IMG/VR virus record: IMGVR_UViG_3300021963_000322
Coordinates: 1-37,549 of that record
Length of the DNA: 37,549 nt
Source: a virus
Direction: 5' to 3' (one strand)
This document shows positions 12,131-20,738 of this stretch, piece after piece. The number at the start of each line of letters is the position of its first letter. Within the stretch, counting starts at the first letter, position 1. The translations under genes and the position numbers were made by a program. Under the pieces are notes generated by a model, which did no database searches, was not told where the DNA came from, and was given only the letters and a program-made list of their open reading frames with translations.

Positions 12131-12756
12131 GCCAGCAACAGTTCTACGAAACAGTCCAACGACAACAGGAATACGACGAAATGCATCCTCTCAATAAAGC
12201 CGCCGCGGCCTTGGTCAAGGCTCAAAAAGAGTTTGGGCCTGCGCTCAAGTCCAGCACTAACCCGCACTTCAAGTCACGGTATGCCGACCTGGCCGCTTGC
12301 GTCGAAGCAGTGATTGACGCACTCAACAACAACGGCATTGCACTCACACAACGCCTTAGCCCATGCGACGACGGCGTGACTGTTGAAACCGTGTTTGTCC
12401 ACGAATCAGGCGAAGTTATCAACTGCGGCCAACTCCATGTCCCCGCGGCCAAACAAGACCCGCAAGGCTATGGTTCTGCGCTGACCTATGCCCGCCGGTA
12501 CAGCCTGATGGCTGCTTGCGGTATCGCCCCTGAAGACGACGACGGCAATGCCAGCAGCCGCCGACCGCCATCACAGCCTTTGCCCGACATAACTGACCAC
12601 CTGGCAGCGATTGACGCCAGCGTCAACAGCGACGACCTCGCACGCGTCTACGCCGCAGCATACGAAGCCTGCAACGGTCACCAGCAACTTCAGGCCCGTG
12701 TAATCGCAGCCAAGAAAGCCCGCATCGAACGCGCCAAAAAGGAGAAACAGCAATGA
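12127..12756 (+). CDS. erf: ERF-family single-strand annealing protein
   Basis: 209-residue recombinase of the P22 Erf type, which anneals complementary single strands to repair, circularise or recombine phage DNA. The ERF domain covers ~20-140, with LNKAAAALVKAQKEF, SRYADLAACVEAV, and the signature GSALTYARRYSLMAACGI (116-133). The C-terminal part is Pro-rich then helical and basic (KKARIERAKKEKQ). P22 Erf is 204 residues. It starts by ATGA overlap; an internal ATG at 12181 is possible but the first start is better coupled. It is followed by the YqaJ exonuclease, making a complete exonuclease/annealase pair with the SSB-like gene. Confidence 0.93.
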   Translation: MSQQQFYETVQRQQEYDEMHPLNKAAAALVKAQKEFGPALKSSTNPHFKSRYADLAACVEAVIDALNNNGIALTQRLSPCDDGVTVETVFVHESGEVINCGQLHVPAAKQDPQGYGSALTYARRYSLMAACGIAPEDDDGNASSRRPPSQPLPDITDHLAAIDASVNSDDLARVYAAAYEACNGHQQLQARVIAAKKARIERAKKEKQQ

Positions 12757-12914
12757 AACTCGAAATCGATACCAACGAAATCAAAGCCGCAGTTTTGGAC
12801 TACTACAACAACAAACTCGGCACCACGTTTAACACCGTCGATTTCCGCTGGTCGTGCCCAAACATGGCCGAGTTAAGCGAAACAGACAAAACTGAGGAGC
12901 AACCAAATGACTGA
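12753..12914 (+). CDS. Small hypothetical protein in the recombination cluster
   Basis: 53 residues starting MKLEIDTNEIKAAVLDYYNN; acidic, ending TEEQPND. Starts by ATGA overlap with erf and ends inside the exonuclease gene. The short alpha/beta start plus an acidic tail could mark a partner protein, but I recognise no family. Support comes from the tight coupling on both sides and the clear AAGGAG site. Confidence 0.68.
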   Translation: MKLEIDTNEIKAAVLDYYNNKLGTTFNTVDFRWSCPNMAELSETDKTEEQPND

Positions 12915-13527
12915 GCAACGCACTGAAGACTGGTTTGCTGCCAGGCTGGGCAAGGTCACGGCCTCCTCACTCCACAAGGTTCTTGCCAAAACAAAAACCG
13001 GATACGGGGCAGACCGCGGCAACTACATGACGCAACTGGTGCTGGAACGCGTCACAGGCTCAAAGGCTGAGTCCTACACCAACGCAGCCATGCAATGGGG
13101 GATTGACCAGGAACCGTTTGCCAGGGCTGCGTATGAAGCCAAGACGGGCGTGATGGTTGAGGAGGTAGGGTTTATGCCTCACCCGATTATCGACGCGTCT
13201 GGGGCTTCTCCTGACGGTCTTGTGGGCACTGATGGCATGGTGGAAATCAAATGCCCTGACAGCAAGACTGCCCTGGAATGCTGGCTGTCAGACAAACCGG
13301 TAGAAGCAAAATACTTTGCTCAGATGCAATGGCAGATGCGTTGTGCTAACCGCGCCTGGTGCGATTACGTTGTCTTTGATCCGAGGATGCCTGCAAAGGC
13401 TCAACTCTTCATCACACGCGTTCAGCGCGACGATAAATGGCTTGCCGACACAGAAACGGAAGTCATCAAGTTTTTGGCTGAAGTCGACGCCAAAGTTGCA
13501 GCACTCAACAAAATCCTTGGGGAATAA
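12907..13527 (+). CDS. YqaJ-family 5'-3' exonuclease
   Basis: 206-residue exonuclease of the lambda Exo/YqaJ family, which resects double-stranded ends to give the single strands that Erf anneals. Motifs: SLHKVLAKT helix, W-G-x-x-x-E (WGIDQE, 64-69), SPDG (101-104, catalytic D103), EIKCP (113-117, E113 and K115) and YFAQMQWQM, the Gln-bearing helix. Length is typical (lambda Exo 226). It overlaps the preceding small gene by 8 bases and is followed four bases later by the SSB-like gene. Confidence 0.93.
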   Translation: MTEQRTEDWFAARLGKVTASSLHKVLAKTKTGYGADRGNYMTQLVLERVTGSKAESYTNAAMQWGIDQEPFARAAYEAKTGVMVEEVGFMPHPIIDASGASPDGLVGTDGMVEIKCPDSKTALECWLSDKPVEAKYFAQMQWQMRCANRAWCDYVVFDPRMPAKAQLFITRVQRDDKWLADTETEVIKFLAEVDAKVAALNKILGE

Positions 13528-13530
13528 GTC

Positions 13531-13785
13531 ATGCCGAAAGTACAGAAGGTCGTCAAAGTCATCACGGGCCAATACACCAACGCACAGGGCCAGCAGAAGA
13601 ATCGTTACATGAAAATCGGCTCAATCATCGACACCAAAAACGGGCCAATGTTGAAGTTGGACGCCAACCCGTTTGTGAAAGGTGGCTGGGATGGCTGGGC
13701 GTATCTCAACGACCCCGATCCCGTGGAAGGCGAACAGCCCCAGCGCCGCGCACATAACGACCTTGATGACGACGTACCGTTCTGA
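13531..13785 (+). CDS. SSB-like protein with acidic C-terminal tip
   Basis: 84 residues starting MPKVQKVVKVITGQYTNAQG. Short strands (VVKVITGQY, KNRYMKIGSIIDTKNGPMLKL, DGWAYLND) suggest a small OB-like fold, and the end HNDLDDDVPF is strikingly like the DDDIPF tip by which bacterial SSB recruits repair proteins. It follows the exonuclease by three bases. Single-strand binding would fit the Erf/YqaJ pathway. The core is shorter than canonical SSB (~110-residue OB domain), so the function is inferred from the tail and context. Confidence 0.7.
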   Translation: MPKVQKVVKVITGQYTNAQGQQKNRYMKIGSIIDTKNGPMLKLDANPFVKGGWDGWAYLNDPDPVEGEQPQRRAHNDLDDDVPF

Positions 13786-13787
13786 CC

Positions 13788-13994
13788 ATGAACGCGGCCA
13801 ACCTAGACAACTCCGATCGTCTTCAGCGAGTCTTGCGGCTGTTGCTGAAAGGCGGAGAGTTCACTACTTTGGACATCGTGATGCAGGCCCAAGTTTGCGC
13901 CGTCAACAGCGTAGTTGCTGAATTGCGACAGCATGGGTATGCCATCAACTGCCAGCGCCGCGGTGACAAATGGTTTTATCGCCTAAAAAGATAG
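13788..13994 (+). CDS. Small winged-helix DNA-binding protein
   Basis: 68 residues: DRLQRVLRLLLKGGEFTTLDIV (helix 1-2), QVCAVNSVVAELRQHGYAI (recognition helix) and a basic beta hairpin QRRGDKWFYRLK, a complete minimal winged helix of the kind found in phage regulators (HTH_39-like). It starts two bases after the SSB-like stop and is the last gene of the rightward early operon. It may be a regulator or a DNA-end protein; target unknown. Confidence 0.75.
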   Translation: MNAANLDNSDRLQRVLRLLLKGGEFTTLDIVMQAQVCAVNSVVAELRQHGYAINCQRRGDKWFYRLKR

Positions 13995-14006
13995 GCTGTC
14001 CGCCAT

Positions 14007-14079
14007 GCCCTGGTGACTGCCGCCAGGGCCGGGATTGCCCCAACAGACCGCCGCCGCTGACCTGGGCGGCTGTCTGGGG
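14007..14079. terminator. Convergent hairpins between early and late operons
   Basis: Two hairpins lie between the converging genes. GCCCTGG/CCAGGGC (14007-14029) has a seven-base stem. 14038-14079 forms a 14-base stem with two one-base bulges (CCCCA, ACAG, CCGCC against their complements). No T run follows either, so this may be a two-way terminator of imperfect type or a transcription block. Confidence 0.55.
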
Positions 14080-14087
14080 CTGGCTAC

Positions 14088-14543
14088 TCAAACGATTTCA
14101 AAGTGCGGGCCGTCGATAAATGGCCGTCTGCCCTGCTTTCGGCACCAATCGACATACGACATCATTGCCGCTTCCATCGTGCCTTGCCATTTGCGGATAT
14201 CGTTGACAGTCCACGCGCCGCCCCATCGTAGCGGTACGTTTTCAGCGATTGCCGCCTCTTTCATGGCGTCTGCAATGTCGTCGTACAGGTTTAGTTCCCA
14301 CGACCCCCTGGTGCCGATATAGGCCATCAGGTCAACCGCTTTACCCTGGACGTGTGTCCCACCCTCGCGGACTTGGCTTGCGCCCTTGTCGAACAGTTCA
14401 CGCTGGCGCTGGGGCGTTCTCACGCCTTCGATCACCGCAAAGTCCACCTTGGTCAACTCAATGGCGCGATGGACAACGATCACCAGGCGGTAGTCCACGC
14501 CCTCAAGGTTGGCCAGCGACCGCTTGGACAGCTTGAAGGTCAT
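14088..14543 (-). CDS. Endolysin, M15-type L-Ala-D-Glu/D-Ala peptidase
   Basis: 151-residue zinc peptidase of the M15 family (VanY/T5 endolysin type), which cuts peptide bridges of peptidoglycan to release virions. Visible zinc ligands are GGTHVQGKAVDL (61-72, H64 and D71) and DGPHFEI (144-150, H147). The N-terminal domain contains GVDYRLVIVVHRAIE and EGVRTPQRQ. No signal peptide, so export depends on the holin. It starts by ATGA overlap with the holin gene and is the last gene of the late operon. Confidence 0.9.
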   Translation of the reverse strand: MTFKLSKRSLANLEGVDYRLVIVVHRAIELTKVDFAVIEGVRTPQRQRELFDKGASQVREGGTHVQGKAVDLMAYIGTRGSWELNLYDDIADAMKEAAIAENVPLRWGGAWTVNDIRKWQGTMEAAMMSYVDWCRKQGRRPFIDGPHFEIV

Positions 14544-14929
14544 CGCTTAATCGCTTGGGCGATGCTGGGGGCGATCTTTTCCACAGACCTACCCACAACA
14601 TATCCACCAAGCCCGAATTCGACAATCGACCAGAGTTTGATGTATTCGGCTTCGGACAGGTTTGGCGCAGCCCAGCCAAACCACCTGGCCACGATCAGGG
14701 CCACAAAGGTAATCATGGTCAGCGGTCGCCAGTTTGCGGCCAGCCAATGAGTGGATGCCGCTTCGGTCTGGATGATCTTGGACGCGGCCTGTTCGATTTC
14801 AGACTGCGCGGCCAGTAGCTGGCGCATCACTTCGGCTTCGGCCTTGGCTTTTTCTGCGGGGTCGGGGAACAGGTTGCCGACCACCTTCCCCAGAATGGGG
14901 GCCAGTACAGGGATCAGGGCTTGCAGCAT
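14540..14929 (-). CDS. Holin (GTA_holin_3TM-like)
   Basis: 129-residue membrane protein resembling the three-segment holin family of gene-transfer agents and phages. Hydrophobic stretches are at 4-20 (IPVLAPILGKVVGNLF), 69-87 (PLTMITFVALIVARWFGW) and 100-115 (LWSIVEFGLGGYVVGR), separated by an Ala/Glu-rich helix. Holins form the timed membrane holes that let the endolysin reach the wall. It lies directly upstream of the endolysin gene. No Rz/Rz1 spanin pair was found downstream. Confidence 0.85.
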   Translation of the reverse strand: MLQALIPVLAPILGKVVGNLFPDPAEKAKAEAEVMRQLLAAQSEIEQAASKIIQTEAASTHWLAANWRPLTMITFVALIVARWFGWAAPNLSEAEYIKLWSIVEFGLGGYVVGRSVEKIAPSIAQAIKR

Positions 14930-14938
14930 GGCGGCTCC

Positions 14939-15172
14939 TTACTTGTGAAAGTAGCTGGAAAAGTAGCCGATGGCGCTTGATGCGGCAGACACCAAGGCCA
15001 TGCCCGCCCAAAAGCCCCCTCGGCCCTGGTTGGCCAGCGCCACCAGCTTTTCTAGGTTGCCTTCCATCTTGTCAATCTTCTTTTCCATGTCATCAAACCG
15101 GCGCTCGTAGTTCTGGACTTTTTCCCAGAGTTGGCCGTACTTGACTGGATCAATGTCTGGTTGCTGCGCCAT
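14939..15172 (-). CDS. Small coiled-coil membrane protein, probable lysis accessory
   Basis: 77 residues: a coiled coil (15-45, QNYERRFDDMEKKIDKMEGN) then one membrane segment (53-72, WAGMALVSAASSAIGYFSS) and a short cytoplasmic end with FHK. This layout matches XhlA-type and similar accessory proteins that lie beside phage holins. It might act as a holin regulator or as a second holin. Located between the gp16-like gene and the holin. Confidence 0.72.
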   Translation of the reverse strand: MAQQPDIDPVKYGQLWEKVQNYERRFDDMEKKIDKMEGNLEKLVALANQGRGGFWAGMALVSAASSAIGYFSSYFHK

Positions 15173-17839
15173 TTATCGTCGTCCTTCCGTTTCGACATTT
15201 CGTTGTTCAATAACTGCTTGGCCAGCACCAGCGCCCACAACACCAGGTCTAACCATGTCTGTAATTGGAATTGTTTTGCGCGGCGGGGGCGGTACTACCG
15301 TAGGTTCTGTGGCCTGGCGCAACAAGTCTGATGCCTTGCGCTGTTGCACACGTTGCTGCACTGCTACTGCTGCGCCAGTCAACAATGGGAAATTCCATCC
15401 AGCAATGGTGGCCAACAAGTTGTTAATTTCGCCAGACTGAACAACACCTTTAACGAAATTTGCGGCTGCTGGTGCGGTGTTCGATCTGTTGACCGCTGCT
15501 GCTACTGGCGCAACCAGTGCATTTTCCGCAACACGGTTTAGTTTGGTCAAGTTGCTAAATTGTTCGGGCGTCAGGAATCGCTGTAAACGATCAGCCATTG
15601 GCCCTTTCACAAAGTCTTTTAGTCCGGCTTGACTAAAGGCTGCGTTTTCATCGCTGACGTTGTTGGTCACGCGATTTTTAATGTGCTTGATGATGTCATT
15701 CTGCACTTGCGCCAAGGCTTCAGGATTGTTGGCCTGAAGGTACTTTTGCATCTTGTCAATTTCGTTGACGTTGCCTTGCAAGATGTGTTTAGTTACCCAT
15801 TTGTCGGGTTCCTTGCCGCGTATCGCATCTTTTAGTGCAGGAATGCTGTCAATGGTTTGGAATCGTTCCTGTGCAATTTTTCGGGCTTCACGCGCAGCAG
15901 CACCCGCTTGGCCAGGCAGATTGGCACCGGCTTCATTGATGGCATTGTTCAACGAACGGCGCAATTCATCTAAAGCATTGAGAGTGCCTTTGGATTGTTT
16001 AGATGGATCGTAATTGTTGTTGATAACCTTAATCAGTCGTTCAGCATCATCAATCGTGGTGACTTTCAGTTGCTTGCCGCTTAACAATCCAAGTGAATTC
16101 AGATTGTTGCGAACGCCACCAGGAATTTGATCTTTACCAAAGTCCCGCAACACTCGCGCATAGTCTTGCGCCAGCCCCGTCAACGGTACGTCAATGTTGC
16201 GGCCAGTAGATTGCCGATAGGCTGCATATGCATCACGAACGCGTTGTGCGGCCACCTCGTCGGCTTGGCCCAATGCGTTGCTTAATGTAAAGCCGCTGGT
16301 GGTAATTGATTGTCCCTTAGCAGCACCAAAGTCATCCAGCTTGCTTAACAACGCTTTGTTTTGCGCTTGCAGCACTTGTTGAATCGGCTCGCCTACGCCT
16401 TGAATGCCGCGCAAATTTTGTTCAACAGCAAACTGCATGGGGTCACGGGTCAACTGTCCACGCAACATCGGAATGCCCAACTCATTTGCTTCGCTAAAGT
16501 TGCGGGCAAATTGCTGAAATGTTTTAATGTCACCAGTCTGAAGCGCCGTCTTGGCCTGGTCTTGCAGACCTTTGAAATACTGCGGCGCAATCGTGTTGGG
16601 GTCTAACCCAGCTTCACGCAACACGGTGTTAGCTGCGTCATCCAGTTGATTGGCTGGGACAGCACCGCCGAATCTTTTACGAACAGCGTCAATGCCGCGC
16701 CCAGCGGTTGTGCTGAACATTTGAATAGCCGCGCCACCGCCAGCGCCAAACGTTGCGCCAGTCGCCGCCTGTTTGAGTTTTTCGGTTGTAAATGATGCTT
16801 GCTGATCCTCCACAGGCGTCATCAGCACGTTGGCTACTGCGCCTTGGCCAGCAGCCTTAGCCGCAGCGCCTTTGATGGTTGTAGGTGCTGCGCCAAACGT
16901 AGGAATCAATTTATTCAAAGGGTTCACTACGTAGCCGGTAATTTCACCCGCGATAGCAGCCTTCGGGCTTTCTTTGCGGCCAGCTTGTTCCATGGCTTGA
17001 TTGGCCAACTCAATGTTTTGTTGGGCATTGGCCATGATGTTTTGGCGAGTGGATTCATCCAAACCAGGAAAATACTTGCCGACCAACTGTTGCACCGCAC
17101 CAATAGATTTGGAAACGGTGCCGCCAGCAACGTTGGCAAATGTGCCAATTTCTGCCGAACCGGGAATAGACTCAATCGCGCTTTGAAGTTTTTTACCAAA
17201 CTCCGTTTGAGATTCAAACATCCGCGGAACAGGCGGCTTAGATGGCGCTGCGGTTGTTGGTGTAGGCGTCGCACTTGGCGCTGCACTTGGCGCTGCGGCA
17301 GTCGAAGCAGGTTCAGGGGCACCTTTTAATGCTCTCTCAAGACCGCCAAGATCAAACTCCCCAGTCGATCCAGCCGCAGCAGCAGGTGCCGCAGCGGGCG
17401 CAGGTGCCCGTTGTCCATAAATGGCCCCAGGCCCGCTTTCAAACTGCGTGATGCCCGCGGTCAGTTGCAGACGTACCAGCGGGTTGCTAAGGTCAATCGG
17501 CTGGTCGGGCTTTAGGCCAGTCACCCTGGCCACATGGTTGATGTAGTTGCGCGTCCCTTCGGGCGTGTTGCCTTTGCCGGTCGGCGGTGACCAGGTGTTA
17601 ATGACGCCTTCCAGCGTATTGATGCCCCGCTTGCCGTAGGCTTGCAGGTTCTGGTCAAGTGCCCGCAACCCTTCGTCCATGGTGCCGAATTGGGCCAGTT
17701 GGCCCTTGGGCATCAGTGCGCCAGGGTTGTTGGTTCGCAGCGGCGCGGGGGTCGTCGCTGTTTGTGAAGGTGGTTCAGATTTGCGCGGCTTTACACCCAA
17801 CGCGCCCTCTAAGCCAGTCAGGTCAAATTCTTGTGCCAT
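15173..17839 (-). CDS. gp16-like ejection protein with N-terminal hydrolase domain
   Basis: 888 residues, longer than P22 gp16 (609). Residues 34-144 form a peptidoglycan-degrading-type domain found in phage structural proteins (TNNPGAL, GLRALDQNL, WSPPTGKGNTPEGTRNYI, GITQFE). A duplicated motif EFDLxGLExAL flanks it (residues 4-14 and 161-171), joined by Pro/Ala-rich linkers. The remaining ~700 residues are helical, with a membrane-like glycine/alanine stretch around 315-390, as expected for a protein ejected into the cell with the DNA. It follows gp20-like by two bases. It would open the cell wall for DNA entry. Confidence 0.82.
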   Translation of the reverse strand: MAQEFDLTGLEGALGVKPRKSEPPSQTATTPAPLRTNNPGALMPKGQLAQFGTMDEGLRALDQNLQAYGKRGINTLEGVINTWSPPTGKGNTPEGTRNYINHVARVTGLKPDQPIDLSNPLVRLQLTAGITQFESGPGAIYGQRAPAPAAAPAAAAGSTGEFDLGGLERALKGAPEPASTAAAPSAAPSATPTPTTAAPSKPPVPRMFESQTEFGKKLQSAIESIPGSAEIGTFANVAGGTVSKSIGAVQQLVGKYFPGLDESTRQNIMANAQQNIELANQAMEQAGRKESPKAAIAGEITGYVVNPLNKLIPTFGAAPTTIKGAAAKAAGQGAVANVLMTPVEDQQASFTTEKLKQAATGATFGAGGGAAIQMFSTTAGRGIDAVRKRFGGAVPANQLDDAANTVLREAGLDPNTIAPQYFKGLQDQAKTALQTGDIKTFQQFARNFSEANELGIPMLRGQLTRDPMQFAVEQNLRGIQGVGEPIQQVLQAQNKALLSKLDDFGAAKGQSITTSGFTLSNALGQADEVAAQRVRDAYAAYRQSTGRNIDVPLTGLAQDYARVLRDFGKDQIPGGVRNNLNSLGLLSGKQLKVTTIDDAERLIKVINNNYDPSKQSKGTLNALDELRRSLNNAINEAGANLPGQAGAAAREARKIAQERFQTIDSIPALKDAIRGKEPDKWVTKHILQGNVNEIDKMQKYLQANNPEALAQVQNDIIKHIKNRVTNNVSDENAAFSQAGLKDFVKGPMADRLQRFLTPEQFSNLTKLNRVAENALVAPVAAAVNRSNTAPAAANFVKGVVQSGEINNLLATIAGWNFPLLTGAAVAVQQRVQQRKASDLLRQATEPTVVPPPPRKTIPITDMVRPGVVGAGAGQAVIEQRNVETEGRR

Positions 17840-17841
17840 GT

Positions 17842-19572
17842 TTAGTCCCCTCTGACCAACCGGCCATACGCCTGAAGTTTTTGCAACAACATTTGCTGTT
17901 CAGTCAAATTCACGTTGTTGGCATTCAACCATTTCGTTAGTCCATCCCTACCGCCTGTGTCGTATGCGTTTTTCATTCTCAACGCCAAAGGATCATAGGC
18001 ATCATTCATGGCTCGATCAAAATCAGGTTTGGCGTAGTAACTGTTGGGGCTTTTGGCGATGGCACGTTCTAGTCCCGTTGAATAGTTGGCAACGTGCTGC
18101 ATCAAAGGTTCAAGTTGATCCATCACCTTAGAGATGGCTGTTGGATTCTTACCGGCGCTAGCCAATGAGTTTTGCACCGCAGCCAAATCAGCAGCAAATT
18201 TCCCCCCAAACGCTGAATTTTTTTGCAACGCAAGATCAGCAATGTTCTTTTCAATGATGTCACGCGCCGCTGCCGCCAGTTCTTCTGGTTTGCTGCCCGC
18301 CACGTTACCCAACACCGACTGCAATCCTGCAATGGCTTCAGAGTACCGACCCGTTTGTGCAAGTGGCAAATACTGTCTGATGGTGCGAATGTTGTCTACC
18401 GCATTCCGCGCAGGTTGCACTTGTTCACGCGCCGCCATGGCTTGGGTGCGGTAAGTGTTTCCTGATTCCGCGGTTTCAAACGCTGGAATACGCACAGGAG
18501 TTTTGTATTGCGGCGGCAATCCAGCGGGTTCGGATGCAGGCGGCAATGGTGGCGCACCAAATGGCGGCAGATCACGCGCCTGGATGTTGGGCTGTGTAAT
18601 AACGCCTGGCGGCGGTGGCGGTGGCGCAACGACAGGCGCGGCTTGTCCAGTCGGCGTAAGTGGCGCAGTCGGCAATCTTCCAGCAGCAGCAGCCTCCAAA
18701 TCACCAGCCGAAAAGGTGCCAAGCAAATCACCATTAGGCCCAAATGCGTCCATCAATTCGCGGTTATCAGGCCCAATACGCCCTGTCGGCCTAATTCGAC
18801 TTCCAGGTGGCAATTGTGTGATGGCAAGTGGCTTTGTACCAACTTCAATAGTTGGCGATTCTCCAGCCACTGATGGAGTCGTGGTCGTCGGGAAAATAGC
18901 CGCGGTGGTGCTAATTGTGCCAGGCTGTTTGCCAAACGCTGTGCGCTGTGCTGCGACACTCATGACTTGATTGCCAGCATTGATAGCCAACTGCGGCAGC
19001 AAATCGGGATTAGACACCATGCTTAACTGCGTCCTGAATGATTGCACCAGGTTTCGCATGGCCGGGTTGTTGGCGTACTGTTTTTCGATGTTGTCAAAAA
19101 ACCCTTGATAAACCGTCGGGTCTTTGACGCCTTGATAACCATATGCGCTAAGGCCAGACCCCACTACTTCGCGCTGCGATGTAGTCATGTCTTGAATGGC
19201 TCGTTCGGCTTGGGTCTGTGCGGTGCTAAGGTCGCTGTACTGGCGAATCAGTTCACCGCCAGTCAATGGGGCAATTTTAGGAATTTCCGCATTTAACTTA
19301 TTGATGTCAATCCGCCCATCGCTTTGGAAGTTTTCAGGGCGGCTCATAAACTGCATGACCCTTGCTCGTTCAGCTTCTTTTTGCTGCTCCAACGTCAACG
19401 CAATTTGCCCCGTACCAGTCACCTGTTGCTGTTGTTGCAGCAGCAAGGGGTTCATTTGCTCGGACTGCTGATAGGCTTGTGCGCCGCGGGCAAGGTTAAC
19501 CATCTCGCCCAAACTCATGTTGGGCACGGGTTTGATCTGGGCTGCGATAGGGGTTACGCTTAGGTCTGCCAT
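17842..19572 (-). CDS. gp20-like DNA ejection protein
   Basis: 576 residues in the position of P22 gp20 (471). The N-terminal third is helical with Gln-rich segments (QQSEQMNPLLLQQQQQV), the middle is a Pro-rich disordered region (~300-350) and the C-terminal part is helical. Such proteins are ejected ahead of the DNA to build the trans-envelope channel. Sequence similarity to gp20 is weak by eye; the call rests on order between gp7-like and gp16-like genes and on composition. Confidence 0.72.
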   Translation of the reverse strand: MADLSVTPIAAQIKPVPNMSLGEMVNLARGAQAYQQSEQMNPLLLQQQQQVTGTGQIALTLEQQKEAERARVMQFMSRPENFQSDGRIDINKLNAEIPKIAPLTGGELIRQYSDLSTAQTQAERAIQDMTTSQREVVGSGLSAYGYQGVKDPTVYQGFFDNIEKQYANNPAMRNLVQSFRTQLSMVSNPDLLPQLAINAGNQVMSVAAQRTAFGKQPGTISTTAAIFPTTTTPSVAGESPTIEVGTKPLAITQLPPGSRIRPTGRIGPDNRELMDAFGPNGDLLGTFSAGDLEAAAAGRLPTAPLTPTGQAAPVVAPPPPPPGVITQPNIQARDLPPFGAPPLPPASEPAGLPPQYKTPVRIPAFETAESGNTYRTQAMAAREQVQPARNAVDNIRTIRQYLPLAQTGRYSEAIAGLQSVLGNVAGSKPEELAAAARDIIEKNIADLALQKNSAFGGKFAADLAAVQNSLASAGKNPTAISKVMDQLEPLMQHVANYSTGLERAIAKSPNSYYAKPDFDRAMNDAYDPLALRMKNAYDTGGRDGLTKWLNANNVNLTEQQMLLQKLQAYGRLVRGD

Positions 19573-19574
19573 GA

Positions 19575-20282
19575 TTAACCCTTCAGTCCGATTGAGGCGT
19601 TAAATCCTGGATATGGGTCATTCAAACCGCCACCGCCAGTTTGTCTATTCATCAGGTTATACAGGAACGCTGTGTTACCCAAGCCTTGCAACCCACCGGC
19701 CATCGCATTGGCAGCGCCAATCTGACCAGCGCCCAACGCGGTCGCCCCGCCAATCGCGGCCTGGCCAATGTTGCCAGCCGCATTCATCCCGGCTTGGTTG
19801 GCTTGAGTTTGGCCTGTCTGACCGATGCCAGCGATACCGGCCAAGGTGTTGTAGATGTTCTGGCGCTGCGAAATGACCTGGGGCATCGCGGTGCCAAGGG
19901 TGTAGTCAATCGCAAACTTCTGGGCTGCGCGGTCAACGTTCGACCCACCGCCGCCGACGTTCATGGCCGCACGGGCGGCACCTGTACCCTGCTCAATGCC
20001 AAACTGATAGCCAGGCAATCCCAAGATTTCCTCACGGGACACGGGGGCCGTCAGACCCGGCAGCAGTTCGCCAATCCGCGTCAGCGCACCGTAGCCAGCT
20101 TCCCGGTACGGGGCTTGCTGCTGGTTGATGGTTTCAAACATCTGCCGCTGAACATCAGCAGCGTATTGAGTAGCCCCAGCTTGTTGCGCCGCAGCAGACT
20201 TTGCCGCTCTCGACTGCATACCAGCGCCGATCAGGCCAGCGCCAGCACCTAGCAGTAGTGCGGTTCCTGTTCCGATTGCCAT
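19575..20282 (-). CDS. gp7-like DNA ejection protein
   Basis: 235 residues, close to P22 gp7 (229). Starts MAIGTGTALLLGAGAGLIGAG, a glycine/alanine-rich hydrophobic segment typical of the group, then helical Ala/Gln-rich blocks (APYREAGYGALTRIGELLPG, NIYNTLAGIAGIGQTGQTQA) and NAMAGGLQGLGNTAFLYNL near the end. It should be a virion protein ejected during infection. Adjacent to the GNAT gene upstream and gp20-like downstream. Confidence 0.8.
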   Translation of the reverse strand: MAIGTGTALLLGAGAGLIGAGMQSRAAKSAAAQQAGATQYAADVQRQMFETINQQQAPYREAGYGALTRIGELLPGLTAPVSREEILGLPGYQFGIEQGTGAARAAMNVGGGGSNVDRAAQKFAIDYTLGTAMPQVISQRQNIYNTLAGIAGIGQTGQTQANQAGMNAAGNIGQAAIGGATALGAGQIGAANAMAGGLQGLGNTAFLYNLMNRQTGGGGLNDPYPGFNASIGLKG

Positions 20283-20738
20283 TTACAACTCCTTAATGAA
20301 CGTTCTTTCAAGCGGCCTGAACCCTGCTCGAAAGTAGACCTTTTCCATCGCTGCTGCGCGTTCATCTTCCAAAGCAATCATAAACAGCGCCCTTGCGTTT
20401 TTTTCTTTTGCCCAGGCTTCAATCCGTTTGAACATGGCCTGGCCGACCCCGCTGCCTCTGGCGTCAGGCGTCAGCCACCACCATAGTTCCTGCGCCACTT
20501 CGTAACCAGGATTGAAATACATGGGATAAAGCAAACACGACGTCACGCCGACAATCTTGCCGTCCAACTCCCCGACAAACAGCGCAATATTGCTATTTTC
20601 TAACGAAGCGGCCAAAAAAGCACGGATTCCGACAGGATCATAGTCAGCGACGCCGTGCATCGGTGATGCAGCATGGAAGTGCGCTAGCAGTTCAACGTAG
20701 GCATCTAAATCAGCAACCGTTGCTTCTCTAACGTTCAA
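20283..20738 (-). CDS. GNAT-family N-acetyltransferase
   Basis: 151-residue GCN5-type acyltransferase. The acetyl-CoA loop is ARGSGVGQAMFKR (93-105, R/Q-x-x-G-x-G/A motif), preceded by ELWWWLTPD and followed by ALEDERAAAMEKVYFRAGF. Substrate is unknown; candidates are virion or host proteins. It starts with TTG at 20738 inside the TTGA overlap with the upstream gene; a GGAGGGGG site lies ten bases ahead. It lies among virion genes between gp10-like and ejection genes, an uncommon place for an enzyme. Confidence 0.85.
   Translation of the reverse strand: MNVREATVADLDAYVELLAHFHAASPMHGVADYDPVGIRAFLAASLENSNIALFVGELDGKIVGVTSCLLYPMYFNPGYEVAQELWWWLTPDARGSGVGQAMFKRIEAWAKEKNARALFMIALEDERAAAMEKVYFRAGFRPLERTFIKEL

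Noticed and set aside
14007-14079. Origin of replication in the convergent region
   Set aside because: Only GC-rich hairpins are present, without iterons or an A/T-rich unwinding tract.
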